A model generated the notes under the pieces. The model did not search any database, had not been told where the DNA came from, and worked only from the letters and a program-made list of their open reading frames with translations. Of a DNA stretch of 64,000 bases, positions 37,263 to 46,650 are shown in pieces. The position numbers were made by a program, and so were the translations under genes. This DNA comes from Paludibacteraceae bacterium (GTDB lineage Bacteria; Bacteroidota; Bacteroidia; Bacteroidales; Paludibacteraceae), in assembly GCA_016285885.1 (NCBI GenBank), contig JAEERP010000010.1, positions 49,575 to 113,574 on the forward strand. Reading direction: 5' to 3'. Position 1 is the stretch's first letter. Each line of letters starts with the position of its first letter.

Positions 37263-37382
37263 TTCTTAGTAATTTTTGGTTTTTTTTAATGTTCAAAATT
37301 ACAAATCTTAATCAAAAAAACATACTAAAAATAATTGTTTTTTACGATAAAAATCATCGAAGGCCTTTAGATGGGTCATTTC

Positions 37383-38159
37383 CTATATCTCATTGTGAAT
37401 CAGTTTATAAGCGATAGAGCCTGGTTGCGGGCTCGCCGGGCAATTCTCCCTGTCGAACCAGCGGGCATCCGATAGCTCATCCTTTTGCAGTTTGATCTCT
37501 CCGCTCTCGTATTCGGCGGTGAAGGCCAGCATCAGTTGGTCGGGGAACGGCCAGCTCTGACTGCCCCGGTAGCGTATGTTCTTCACCGTTATGCCTACCT
37601 CCTCCATGATCTCGCGGCGCACAGCGTGCTCGGCGGATTCGCCTACCTCCATGAAGCCCGCGATGCAGGCGTATATGTCCTGGTTGCGTTGCGTATGACG
37701 GGCCAATAGTATCTTGTCCCCACGGTTCACCAGCACGATGACGCAAGGCTCTATGCGTGGGAAATAGATCTTCTTGCAGTGGGGGCACTCCTTTGCGGTG
37801 AGTTCCGCATGATCTTGTAAGGGGCTGCCGCATTTGCCGCAGAACTTCCAATCCCTGCGCCAAGCGAGCAACGCGCGGGCACGTGCCAAACGGAAGGAGT
37901 CTTCCTCCGCATGCTCCGCGAAGTACAGGCGGATCGTCTTCAACTCATAGCCCGCCGGGAAATCCTTCCCCTCGCCAAGGTCTATCGCACAGACACCGAA
38001 GGATGGCTCGTCGAAGAAATCAGCCTCAACGAATTTAGCCTTCAACTCGCACAAGTCATGGAAGGATAGATCCTTTCCTCCCTCCTTTAGCAGGAGATCC
38101 CTTCCCGACAATGCGAAACATGCGCTACCTGATTCCTTAGGATTCACTATCATTGCCAT
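37383..38159 (-). CDS. nudC: NADH pyrophosphatase (Nudix)
   Basis: A 258-residue enzyme hydrolysing NAD(H) and probably removing NAD caps from RNA. The zinc ribbon CGKCGSPLQDHAELTAKECPHC is followed by the Nudix box in GFMEVGESAEHAVRREIMEEVGI and the NudC signature SQPWPFP-like stretch (SQSWPFPDQLMLAF). Start at 38159; an ATG two codons later is also possible. A good promoter overlaps the 3' end of the metal permease gene upstream. Confidence 0.9.
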   Translation of the reverse strand: MAMIVNPKESGSACFALSGRDLLLKEGGKDLSFHDLCELKAKFVEADFFDEPSFGVCAIDLGEGKDFPAGYELKTIRLYFAEHAEEDSFRLARARALLAWRRDWKFCGKCGSPLQDHAELTAKECPHCKKIYFPRIEPCVIVLVNRGDKILLARHTQRNQDIYACIAGFMEVGESAEHAVRREIMEEVGITVKNIRYRGSQSWPFPDQLMLAFTAEYESGEIKLQKDELSDARWFDRENCPASPQPGSIAYKLIHNEI

Positions 38160-38191
38160 ACATTACCAACATCTGAGATTCATTTTCCACA

Positions 38192-38222
38192 CAAATGTAC
38201 GACAAATGAATCGAATACTCAA
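38192..38222 (-). promoter_or_regulatory. Bacteroidota-type promoter for nudC
   Basis: On the minus strand TTG (plus CAA, 38220-38222) and TACATTTG (plus CAAATGTA, 38192-38199) with a 20-base spacer, 33 bases before the start; it overlaps the last codon of the permease. Confidence 0.7.
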
Positions 38223-39556
38223 ATGGCTTCTTCCTCATGTAGTGCGAAGCCGATCTCCTCCAAAGCTCGACGCAGGTCTTCCGTCTTGGCGTTGCCCTCG
38301 ATATGCGCCTCTCCGCTGGCCAAGTCCACCGTGACGGAAACGACCCCCTCGACAGCTCGCAACGCCTTCTCCGCTGCCTCCCTGCAGTGATTGCAAGTCA
38401 TTCCCTTGATGTGGTAGTGGGAGTGGTTGGAGGAGTGCGCCTTCTCATGGTCACAATGACCCTCTTCGCCGCAACAGCAATGCGCATGGGCGTGGTGGTG
38501 ACCGATTCCTAACTTAGGCAGCACGAGCGCATTGATCAGCAGGAGGATGAGCACCGCTGTGCATGCCCATGAGAACCATGAGTCACCCTCCTCGTGCAAG
38601 GCGGCACTGCCGACAAGGTTTGAGAGGAAGTCCACGATGCCATGGAATTGCAGGTAATCGATGAATATGCCGCAACAGATGGAGCCCACGATGATGGATG
38701 CGAGGTAGGTAACCAGCGTACGAGTGCCAAGCACCTTACGGACGACGAGGATGGAGGCCATGTTGCAGGCCGGACCCGCCATCAGCAAGACCAGTCCCGC
38801 ACCAGGCGTGAGCCCTTTCAGAATCAATGCCACAGCGATCGGGATGGAGCCCGTCGCGCAGAGATACATGGGTATGGCGATGCAGATCACCAGCAGCATA
38901 GAGGCGAAGGTATTCCCCTTGAAGACCGCAAAAGCCTCGTCCGGCACGAACACCGTGATGAGTCCCGCCACGATGAGTCCGATCATCAGCCACTTGCCGA
39001 TGTCCTCCATCATCTCTTGGAAGGCATAGATCAGCGCTTCCTTTATCTTCCCGCCGAAAGAGGAACCTTCATGGGAGTGTGTGCCGCAACCGCATGATTC
39101 CTCGTGGCAACAGGCATGTGAGGCCTCGTGCGCATGCTCCTCCGAATGTGTGTGCTCCGCCTTCTCCTTGGCGAAGATATTCACCATGGAACCGCCGAAG
39201 ATGGCCGTGACCAGCGCTGCGATGGGGCGGATGATGGCGAAGGCCCATCCCATGAGGCTATAGGTGGCGATGATGGAATCAACACCCGTCTGAGGCGTGG
39301 AGATTAGGAACGACGTGACAGCGCCCTTGGATGCGCCCTCCTTACGGATGGACATGGCGGTCGGTATGACGCCGCAGGAACATAGCGGTAGCGGTATGCC
39401 GAACAAGGCGGCGCGGAGGACAGACCCGAAAGAGTCGTCCGCTAAATACTTCGTGTAGAATCGTCCGGGGATGAAGGCATGCATCAGCCCGGCAAGCAGA
39501 AATCCCAGCAACAGATAGGGGGACATCTCATTCATTAAATGTAAAATCTCACTCAT
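38219..39556 (-). CDS. SO_0444-type copper/zinc efflux permease with C-terminal HMA domain
   Basis: A 445-residue inner-membrane permease. Two permease halves carry LPLCSCGVIPTAMSIRKEGASKGAVTSFLISTPQTGVDS and PMYLCATGSIPIAVALILKGLTPGAGLVLLMAGPACNMAS; the cytoplasmic linker is His/Cys-rich (HTHSEEHAHEASHACCHEESC), as is a second stretch (HHHAHAHCCCGEEGHC). The last 65 residues are a heavy-metal-associated domain with MTCNHC. The ATG at 39556 is chosen because it has an AAGGAAAAG Shine-Dalgarno-like run and fits homologues. Probably exports Cu, Zn or related ions. A palindromic Fur-family-like box lies just upstream. Confidence 0.85.
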   Translation of the reverse strand: MSEILHLMNEMSPYLLLGFLLAGLMHAFIPGRFYTKYLADDSFGSVLRAALFGIPLPLCSCGVIPTAMSIRKEGASKGAVTSFLISTPQTGVDSIIATYSLMGWAFAIIRPIAALVTAIFGGSMVNIFAKEKAEHTHSEEHAHEASHACCHEESCGCGTHSHEGSSFGGKIKEALIYAFQEMMEDIGKWLMIGLIVAGLITVFVPDEAFAVFKGNTFASMLLVICIAIPMYLCATGSIPIAVALILKGLTPGAGLVLLMAGPACNMASILVVRKVLGTRTLVTYLASIIVGSICCGIFIDYLQFHGIVDFLSNLVGSAALHEEGDSWFSWACTAVLILLLINALVLPKLGIGHHHAHAHCCCGEEGHCDHEKAHSSNHSHYHIKGMTCNHCREAAEKALRAVEGVVSVTVDLASGEAHIEGNAKTEDLRRALEEIGFALHEEEAI

Positions 39557-39579
39557 AACTTTTCCTTTTTTGTTTGATA

Positions 39580-39614
39580 CAAAAGTAGAGCATGATTTCT
39601 GCAACTCAGTTGCA
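39580..39614 (-). promoter_or_regulatory. Candidate promoter -7 box and Fur/Zur-like operator of the metal permease
   Basis: Minus-strand TACTTTTG (plus CAAAAGTA, 39580-39587) matches TAnnTTTG. Immediately upstream of it TGCAACT-C-AGTTGCA (39600-39614) is a perfect 7-1-7 palindrome, the geometry of Fur-family operators, and would overlap the -20 to -34 region, where binding should repress. The -33 TTG is not clear. Confidence 0.5.
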
Positions 39615-39733
39615 AAGTTGAGTTGGCAGATCTCCATTTTTATAATAACTTTACATGCGTGAGTCGTTTACACTCTTCGCACAGGGGTTGCGGCTCTTCC
39701 TTGTATTAATTATCCATAGTAGTACGAATCGGC

Positions 39734-41836
39734 ATGAAAGCACTTACGATAGCAATCCTCGCATGGACATCCTTCCTTTTCCCGGTGTCTCTTTTCGCGC
39801 AAAAGAGCCTTTACATTCCCCGGGAGTGGAAGAATCGGACCGACACTATGATCTATAGTGAGAACGATCCCAACAACCAATACACATGGTCCAAGTCCCG
39901 TTCGAAGGAGAGTGATAACTTCATTGTTTATTGGGACAAATATTACGGCAATACAAACCCTACGAACGCGCCTTCAACCTATCGGGTGGATATTGACGAC
40001 CTACTGAAAAAATGCGAAGGCTTCTATGCCAAGAACATTGGTGAGCTAGGCTTCTGTGACGAAGGCAATTCTAATGTCTCAAAATACAAGATGATGGTTC
40101 TACTGAACCATACCACCGAATGGATGTGCTATGGTGGCGGATATGACGATGTCATCGGTGCCCTTTGGCTCAGCCCAAGCACCAGCAAGCCTGTCGGACA
40201 TTCCGTCGCTCATGAGGTTGGACACTCTTTTCAATATCAGGTCTACTCTGACCTTAAAGGCTATTCGGGCTTCCGGACCGCCATCGGCAGCGGTTCCACC
40301 TTCTGGGAGCAGACCGCCCAATGGCAAGCCAACCAGTCCTATCCCGCATTGAAGTGGGAGCAGAGCTGGAATCTATTCATGAATACCCACAATTATGCGA
40401 TGACGCACGAGTGGCACAGGTACCAGTCTTATTGGTGGCACTATTACCTCACCGGGAAATATGGTATCGATGTCATAGGCGAACTATGGCGCTTCAACCC
40501 TGGTTATGGGGCGGACCCGAACGAGAGCTTTATGAAGAAGATGAACATGGATGCTTCCGACCTCTATATGGAGTATTTTCTTTATGCCATGAAGATGGCC
40601 ACGATGGACATGGATAACGTGCGGGATGAGGCGGATGGTTACATCGGCACGCTCCGCTATGATTACATTGCGCTCGGGGCGGCTAAGTATCAGGTGACGT
40701 ACAGCAGTTGCCCGCAAAGCACTGGCTTCAATATCATCCAGCTCAATGTACCGAAGGCGGGCACTGAAGTATCCGTCGATTTCACATCGCTGGCGAAGGG
40801 CGCATCTCTTCCCAAAGGGGACGCGAAACAATATTTTAACGGGGAACGGTTCGTAACCGCCAATGTATCAGCTTATAATACATTCAACCAATACTCATCC
40901 CGCGGTTTTCACTTAGGCTATGTAGCACTTATGGCGGATGGTTCAAGGAAATACTTTTATGACGAGGAGGTCTATTGCACCAGTTCCGACGCCAGTGCGG
41001 AGGTGAAAGGTGTGGCGAGTTGCGTGGTGCCCGAAGGGGTGAAGAAACTGTTCCTGGTCGTTTCGCCTTCTCCTTCCGCATACATTCAGCATAAGTGGGA
41101 CGAGGAGATCACGAACGATGACCAATGGCCCTATACCGTTGAATTTAAAGGCACTAACATTTGGGGAGCGGCTAATATCTCCGATATGGAGGAGATCAAG
41201 GATGTGGAGCTTTCCTACGACGTATATTTCCCTGCCTCATCAAGCGTTTACCAAGGCATAACCCTGAAGGTGGAAGGAGCTGCGGCATCCAACCTTGGAA
41301 CGGCCTTCCAGATGCAAGCCTCCGCAGTGGGTACCCTTCTCACGCAATGGACAAGCTCGGGACCAACCGATGGACATGCCATGTTCTATGCGGTCGATGC
41401 CAACGGGGTGATCAACAACTCCGCCTCCTCGGCGAATGGTTACGGACATTGGTTCTCCGCCTCCGGCAACCGTTGCGATTATGCCTCTGGCTACGTCTTC
41501 AGCGAGTTCGACGCCAACAGCCTCACGTTCTCTCTTGGACAATATCCGGGCAAGGTGGCGAACGGTTTCAACTATACGATCCGCCAAGCCATCAAGTATC
41601 AAAAGGGAGGCAAAACAGCGGTGGCCACTTTCGTGTTTAATATCCATATCACATCCGAACGTACAGGATATGAACTAATAGAGGAAGCCACTAACGTATT
41701 GACATATTCTTCCGAAGGAATCTATCCAATCGCCTACTACTCGATGTTAGGCATACAAATCCCTTTACTGCAGCAAGGCATTAATCTTGTGAAGATGAGC
41801 GACGGTAGTGTGAGGAAGGTGAGGAGGTTGCCATAG
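39734..41836 (+). CDS. Secreted zincin-like protein (DUF6055-type) with DUF4859-like domain
   Basis: A 700-residue exported protein. Signal peptide 1-22 (ending VSLFAQ). A zinc-metalloprotease-like domain carries AHEVGHSFQYQ (HEVGH at 160-164) followed by EQTAQWQANQ, with many aromatic residues, as in DUF6055 proteins. A beta-sandwich at about 475-645 (VELSYDVYFPAS, AMFYAVDANGVINNSASSANG) resembles DUF4859. The last 40 residues (IYPIAYYSMLGIQIPLLQQGINLVKMSDG) look like a short T9SS-type tail. Substrate unknown: glycoprotein or cell-wall material are guesses. Free-standing, convergent with the GT2 gene. Confidence 0.7.
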   Translation: MKALTIAILAWTSFLFPVSLFAQKSLYIPREWKNRTDTMIYSENDPNNQYTWSKSRSKESDNFIVYWDKYYGNTNPTNAPSTYRVDIDDLLKKCEGFYAKNIGELGFCDEGNSNVSKYKMMVLLNHTTEWMCYGGGYDDVIGALWLSPSTSKPVGHSVAHEVGHSFQYQVYSDLKGYSGFRTAIGSGSTFWEQTAQWQANQSYPALKWEQSWNLFMNTHNYAMTHEWHRYQSYWWHYYLTGKYGIDVIGELWRFNPGYGADPNESFMKKMNMDASDLYMEYFLYAMKMATMDMDNVRDEADGYIGTLRYDYIALGAAKYQVTYSSCPQSTGFNIIQLNVPKAGTEVSVDFTSLAKGASLPKGDAKQYFNGERFVTANVSAYNTFNQYSSRGFHLGYVALMADGSRKYFYDEEVYCTSSDASAEVKGVASCVVPEGVKKLFLVVSPSPSAYIQHKWDEEITNDDQWPYTVEFKGTNIWGAANISDMEEIKDVELSYDVYFPASSSVYQGITLKVEGAAASNLGTAFQMQASAVGTLLTQWTSSGPTDGHAMFYAVDANGVINNSASSANGYGHWFSASGNRCDYASGYVFSEFDANSLTFSLGQYPGKVANGFNYTIRQAIKYQKGGKTAVATFVFNIHITSERTGYELIEEATNVLTYSSEGIYPIAYYSMLGIQIPLLQQGINLVKMSDGSVRKVRRLP

Positions 41837-41849
41837 GGTGTACATAGAA

Positions 41850-41894
41850 TTATCTCGATAAAAGTGTGAGTAAACTACATTTTTATCGAGATAA
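41850..41894. other. Long inverted repeat between convergent genes
   Basis: TTATCTCGATAAAA (41850-41863) and TTTTATCGAGATAA (41881-41894) are a perfect 14-bp inverted repeat around 17 bases. Position between convergent genes suggests a bidirectional terminator, but it lacks a GC-rich core and a following T run, so another role is possible. The rest of 41837-42068 shows nothing else. Confidence 0.6.
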
Positions 41895-42068
41895 GTGGAA
41901 TTTCTATTACAAATAAGCCTTCGTCTTCCTAAATATTACCAATTCTAACCGGTAACAAGAAGCGAGACCGAACCGCCTTCCCATCCTTTTCCGCTGGAAT
42001 CCATTTAGGCATTGATCGGATTGTCGATTCACCACTTTGCGTCCGAACGTCATAAAGGATATTATCTC

Positions 42069-43007
42069 TTATTCGAAGCGTTGTATAACCGATTGGAGGG
42101 GAAGCAGTCCTGAGTAGAGCGCTTTTTTGTTCTCCCGTACCTGCTTCAGCATCTTCACGTAGGCTATCGCAGCTTGTTTAACGACACGATGGCTCTTCGT
42201 GGGTATGATCGTGTACAGGATTATTTTCAGGAACGCCTGTGCGCGAAGGCGGAGGCATTCGTTTGAAGATTTATGTAAATCGTTAAATATAAATCTATTG
42301 CGAAGGAATATGCCTTGCACGTATTCTTTGCTGAAATTGCTGTTGATGGTCTGGGAGTGGCAATGCTTGCAGAAGGTCTCCTCGGTGTAATAGCATTTCC
42401 AACCTTTCCTCCATGCCCGTAGGCTGACGTCGAAATCCTCGAAATAGAAGGGTGAGAAGATCTCATTGAAACCTTGTAGCTCCAGCATCTTCTTGCGGCT
42501 TACCAAGGCGTTCCCTCCGCAGAGGTAGAAGGTGAATGGTCCCTTCGTCTCCCTATTGTCTTCGTAATGGATTCTATGCTTTTTGCACTTAGGTGCTTTC
42601 TGCCCTTCTAACTTCTTCTCTCCAAGGCTGTCGCGGATTTCCGAGAAGACGCCGAATGTATCTTCCTGGTCGAAGTAGGGGATGGTCTTCTCGAAGAAAT
42701 CATCGTTCAAGACCATATCATTATTTAGGAACAGGACCAGTTCATGTTTCGCCTGATGGAGACCTCGGTTGGATGTTTTGGAGAAGCCCATGTTCTCCGT
42801 GTTCTTCAGGTAGATGACCTCTGGGTAGTTCTCCGTCAGGAATACATCGGTACCGTCGGTGGATGCGTCATCCACGACAATAGTCTCATATTGAGGCACT
42901 TGCCTGCTATTTCGCAGTGTCTCCAATAGGCTAGGCAGGTATTGCTCCAGTAACTCTTTCCCGTTAAAAGAAGGAATAACCACCGATATATTTTTTTTCG
43001 TTCCCAT
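42069..43007 (-). CDS. Family 2 glycosyltransferase
   Basis: A 312-residue GT-A enzyme: VVIPSFNGKELLEQYLPSLL at the N-terminus, ETIVVDDASTDGTD, FLNNDMVLNDDFFE (metal-binding site region) and CGGNALVSRKKMLELQGFNEIFSPFYFEDFDVSLRAWRKGWK (acceptor-side motif). Cytoplasmic, possibly membrane-associated; acceptor unknown, likely a surface polysaccharide or glycolipid. It follows mnmA by 6 bases in the ychF-mnmA-GT2 transcription unit. Confidence 0.88.
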   Translation of the reverse strand: MGTKKNISVVIPSFNGKELLEQYLPSLLETLRNSRQVPQYETIVVDDASTDGTDVFLTENYPEVIYLKNTENMGFSKTSNRGLHQAKHELVLFLNNDMVLNDDFFEKTIPYFDQEDTFGVFSEIRDSLGEKKLEGQKAPKCKKHRIHYEDNRETKGPFTFYLCGGNALVSRKKMLELQGFNEIFSPFYFEDFDVSLRAWRKGWKCYYTEETFCKHCHSQTINSNFSKEYVQGIFLRNRFIFNDLHKSSNECLRLRAQAFLKIILYTIIPTKSHRVVKQAAIAYVKMLKQVRENKKALYSGLLPLQSVIQRFE

Positions 43008-43013
43008 TCTATT

Positions 43014-44099
43014 CTACTTCACGATCACGCCACCGCCGATCACCTTACCTTCCTGGTAGAGGACGACGGATTGTCCAGGGGTGACTCCCCAGACGGGTTG
43101 TGCGAAGTGTACCTTCATCTTGACGCCGTCCGTCTCGATGGTCGCGGGTGTCGCCGGACTCTTATAGCGGATGCGGGCTTCGATGTTTGGATTGTTTTGC
43201 AACGCTTCGAGGTCGGTGAACTGGCAAGCGCGGGCTTCCAGTTTGTCGCTCAGCAGATCCTCACGGGTTCCCAGTTTGACCGTATTCTTCTTGGCGTTGA
43301 TGCCCGCCACGTAGCGGGGTTCCCCGAAGGCTACCCGCAAGCCTTTGCGCTGGCCTATCGTGTAGTTTTGGTACCCTTCATGGGTGCCTATCTTTCGGCC
43401 CTGCATGTCGACGAAGTGTCCCGGGACGCACTGTTCCGCATAGTTCTCCACGTTCGTCTGCAGGAAATCACGGTAATCATCGTTAGGGATGAAGCAGATC
43501 TCTTGGCTTTCGGTCTTGGTGGAGAGCTTCTCGTAGCCTCGCTGTTTGGCCATGGCCCGCACCTCCTGTTTGGTGTATTGTCCCAGCGGGAAGAGCGTCC
43601 GTGAGAGGAACTCCTCCTTGATGCGCCAGAGGAAGTAGGTTTGGTCCTTAAGGGTATCCACCGCATTGCAGAGGTAGTGGTGGCCGTTCTCCTCCTTGAT
43701 CTGTGCGTAATGGCCCGTCGCGATGTAGTCGCAACCCATTTGGTCGGCCACCTCCAGGAGTTTGCCCCATTTAATGGTGGCGTTGCAGATGACGCAAGGG
43801 TTAGGCGTGCGTCCGGCCATGTATTCGTCTATGAAGTTTTGGATGACTGACTCCCTGAAGTTCTCCCTCAGGTCGACGATATGGTGTTCGAAACCGAGCT
43901 TTTCGGCCATCCGTTTGGCCTCCATGATTGCGTCGATGGTGCAGCATCCCTTCTCCTTGGCGATGCAGCTCTCCTTCATGCTGTCCCAGGTACGGTAGGT
44001 GACCCCCACTAAGTCGTAGCCCTGCTCTTGGAGCAAGATGGCGGACATCGTGCTGTCGATGCCTCCGCTCATGGCCATTAACACCTTCCCTTTGCTCAT
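43014..44099 (-). CDS. mnmA: tRNA-specific 2-thiouridylase
   Basis: A 361-residue cytoplasmic enzyme that thiolates U34 of tRNA for Lys, Glu and Gln. PP-loop SGGIDSTMSA near the N-terminus, catalytic Cys in NPCVICNATIKWG, second Cys in SQEICFIPNDDYRDFL, and the C-terminal beta-barrel with GVTPGQSVVLYQEGKVIGGGVI. Length is normal. Lies 20 bases after ychF. Confidence 0.93.
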   Translation of the reverse strand: MSKGKVLMAMSGGIDSTMSAILLQEQGYDLVGVTYRTWDSMKESCIAKEKGCCTIDAIMEAKRMAEKLGFEHHIVDLRENFRESVIQNFIDEYMAGRTPNPCVICNATIKWGKLLEVADQMGCDYIATGHYAQIKEENGHHYLCNAVDTLKDQTYFLWRIKEEFLSRTLFPLGQYTKQEVRAMAKQRGYEKLSTKTESQEICFIPNDDYRDFLQTNVENYAEQCVPGHFVDMQGRKIGTHEGYQNYTIGQRKGLRVAFGEPRYVAGINAKKNTVKLGTREDLLSDKLEARACQFTDLEALQNNPNIEARIRYKSPATPATIETDGVKMKVHFAQPVWGVTPGQSVVLYQEGKVIGGGVIVK

Positions 44100-44119
44100 G
44101 GTTGCCGAAGAGTTATGGT

Positions 44120-45220
44120 TTATACGTTGAATCGGAAGTGCATGATGTCACCGTCCTGTCCGATGTATTCTTTACCCTCTATGGAAATCTTACCGGCTTC
44201 GCGGCAAGCCGCTTCGGAGCCGAGGGCCACGTAGTCCTCGTATTTGATGACTTCGGCGCGGATGAAGCCCTTCTCGAAGTCCGTGTGGATGATGCCGGCG
44301 CATTGCGGAGCCTTCATGCCGCGGCGGAAGGTCCAGGCGCGGGTCTCGTCCGCACCTGAGGTGAAGAAGGTCTGGAGATCCAGCAGCTTGTAGGCCGCCT
44401 TGATCAGTCTGGCCACGCCCGACTCCTTCAGTCCCACCTCTTCGAGGAACATCTGGCGCTCCTCGTAGGTCTCCAGTTCGGCGATGTCCGCCTCGGTGGC
44501 GGCCGCCACGATCAGCATGTCCGCCTTCTCCTCCTTGATCGCCTCCGCTACCGCTTGGGTATATTTGTTACCGCTGACGGCGCTGGCCTCGTCCACGTTG
44601 CAGACGTAGAGGACAGGCTTGGTGGTGAGGAGGAAGAGGTCTTTGACGATAGGCTTCTCCTCCTTGGTGAGTTCCACAGTGCGGGCAGACTTGCCAGCCT
44701 CCAGTGCGGCCTTGTATCTCAGGAGGATGTCCAGCACCGCCTTAGCTGTTTTGTCGCCTCCGGTCTGGGCCTGTTTCTGTACCTTTTGGATGCGGCTCTC
44801 GACGGTTTCCAGGTCCTTGAGTTGGAGTTCCATGTCGATGATCTCCTTGTCGCGCACAGGGTCCACGCTACCGTCCACGTGAGTCACGTTCTCGTCGTCG
44901 AAGCAGCGGAGCACATGGAGGATAGCGTCCGTTTCGCGGATGTTGGCGAGGAATTTATTACCCAGGCCTTCACCCTTGCTGGCGCCCTTCACGAGGCCGG
45001 CGATGTCCACGATCTCCACCGTGGTAGGGATGACACGTTGCGGATGGTCGATCTCCGCCAGTTTGTTGAGGCGCTCGTCGGGCACGGTGATCACGCCCAC
45101 GTTAGGCTCTATTGTGCAGAAAGGGAAATTAGCCGCTTGCGCTTTCGCGTTGGATAAACAGTTGAATAGGGTTGACTTTCCTACGTTAGGCAACCCCACG
45201 ATGCCACATTGTAATGCCAT
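44120..45220 (-). CDS. ychF: Redox-regulated ribosome-associated ATPase YchF
   Basis: A 366-residue Obg-family P-loop ATPase. G1 is GLPNVGKSTLFNCLSNA, G3 DIAGLVKGASKGEGLGN, and the base-recognition motif is NVDE in place of NKxD, which explains ATP rather than GTP preference. A coiled-coil insert and the C-terminal TGS domain (FFTSGADETRAWTFRRGMKAPQCAGIIHTDFEKGFIRAEV) are present. First gene of the ychF-mnmA-GT2 unit; no clear -33/-7 promoter was found upstream. Confidence 0.95.
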   Translation of the reverse strand: MALQCGIVGLPNVGKSTLFNCLSNAKAQAANFPFCTIEPNVGVITVPDERLNKLAEIDHPQRVIPTTVEIVDIAGLVKGASKGEGLGNKFLANIRETDAILHVLRCFDDENVTHVDGSVDPVRDKEIIDMELQLKDLETVESRIQKVQKQAQTGGDKTAKAVLDILLRYKAALEAGKSARTVELTKEEKPIVKDLFLLTTKPVLYVCNVDEASAVSGNKYTQAVAEAIKEEKADMLIVAAATEADIAELETYEERQMFLEEVGLKESGVARLIKAAYKLLDLQTFFTSGADETRAWTFRRGMKAPQCAGIIHTDFEKGFIRAEVIKYEDYVALGSEAACREAGKISIEGKEYIGQDGDIMHFRFNV

Positions 45221-45335
45221 ATTATGATATTATATTATTTCTTTTAATTCTTTCCGCGAAGATACCTATTCTTTTTTAGTTTCCCCTTTTTGTGGTTGAT
45301 TATTTGTTTTGCGGGGGGGGATAGGGGGGAGTAGC

Positions 45336-46622
45336 TCAATCGTTTGTATTGAGCAACCAGTCTATCGCCGAGTGGATTTTGATTGTTTTACCCTTCACTT
45401 CCTCAGTGCGTGACGGTGTTATGGCAATCAATGTTAGGTTGTCGCAATTTAGCTTTTCTGCGCCATCCACCAAAGCAGAGGTTTCTCTATTGAATGTTTT
45501 GGGTGAACTTATGTCGTATGCGACTTGTATCAGTTCTTGGGGAGTGTTTTGGTTACAAACTACAAAGTCAATTTCTTTTGAATGAGAGGTTGGTTTGTAG
45601 TAATAAACATCTAAATATCTATTTGAACAACGACGAAGCAATTCAATATATACCACATTTTCCAATCGCCAACCCAGATTTTCAGCCGCCATGGAGTAGT
45701 CACGATTGTTTTCCAATCCTGTATCTACAAGATAGGCTTTTTCTCCTATGATCCTTTCTTTGCTTTTGAAGGAAAATTTTGGCAGCAATTGGACAAGAAA
45801 CGCTTGACGTAGATAATCGACGTAGTTTCGTAAAGTTTTGTCGGAAACATTCAATATCTCCGACAATTCATCATAATTAACGCATTGGCATGGTGTGCTA
45901 ATTAGCTGATAGGAGGTTTTTCGAAGAATATCCACGTTACGTATTCTAAAACGTTGCTGGATATCTTTTTGCAAGACAGCTTCTAACAAACTTTGCATGT
46001 ACCCTCGTTTGTTGTTTAAAGACTGAACTTCGGGGAAACCGCCGTCGTTGACATACTGAACGAAAGCATTCCGTCGAATGGCTTCTGCCTTTGTCGTAAG
46101 TGATTTTGTATCAATGGTATGATAGGCACAATATTCCGCGAACGAAAAAGGGAACAAACGAATTTCATTATACCTTCCTGTCAGATGCGTTGCCAGTTCG
46201 CCACTCAGCAATTTAGCATTGCTACCCGTAATAAAAACCCGAAGGCCCGACCTCAGCAATCGGTTGATAAAGATATGCCAGCCATCTACATTTTGGATTT
46301 CATCGAAAAACACATACTTGACATCAACGCCATATATTTGATAGAGGCTCGTCAGCAGGAGATTCAGTTCATTCGTCTGCATACCTACAAGCCTGTCATC
46401 ATCGAAGTTGGCGTATGCATATGTAACGCCGTGTTCTTTCAATACTTTATGGCAAAGTGTTGACTTCCCACTTCGACGGACACCTATCACCACTTGTGCC
46501 AGTTGGCTATCGAACTCGAAAAAATGTTCCTCCCCCCGCTGTACCCAGAGATCAGGTGTATAATTGAGCACCTCTTCTCTCTGTTCCTCAAGCACTTGCA
46601 GTATAACTTTCTCGTCTATCAT
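45336..46622 (-). CDS. AAA_14/DUF4143 family ATPase
   Basis: A 428-residue protein of the STAND-like ATP-binding family common in Bacteroidota. Walker A is GVRRSGKSTLCHK, Walker B is YVFFDEIQNVDGWHIFINRL, then ITGSNAKLLSGELATHLTGRYNEIRLFPFSFAEY. The C-terminal DUF4143 has a winged-helix-like stretch (YDELSEILNVSDKTLRNYVDYLRQAFLVQLLPKFS) and a PD-(D/E)XK-like core (VVYIELLRR, EIDFVV). Role unknown; such genes are often in variable or defence-rich loci. Its upstream region carries four strictly phased repeats that may be an operator. It sits at the left edge of the second accessory island. Confidence 0.85.
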   Translation of the reverse strand: MIDEKVILQVLEEQREEVLNYTPDLWVQRGEEHFFEFDSQLAQVVIGVRRSGKSTLCHKVLKEHGVTYAYANFDDDRLVGMQTNELNLLLTSLYQIYGVDVKYVFFDEIQNVDGWHIFINRLLRSGLRVFITGSNAKLLSGELATHLTGRYNEIRLFPFSFAEYCAYHTIDTKSLTTKAEAIRRNAFVQYVNDGGFPEVQSLNNKRGYMQSLLEAVLQKDIQQRFRIRNVDILRKTSYQLISTPCQCVNYDELSEILNVSDKTLRNYVDYLRQAFLVQLLPKFSFKSKERIIGEKAYLVDTGLENNRDYSMAAENLGWRLENVVYIELLRRCSNRYLDVYYYKPTSHSKEIDFVVCNQNTPQELIQVAYDISSPKTFNRETSALVDGAEKLNCDNLTLIAITPSRTEEVKGKTIKIHSAIDWLLNTND

Positions 46623-46650
46623 ACCTGATTAGTTTTGCGCAAATATACTT

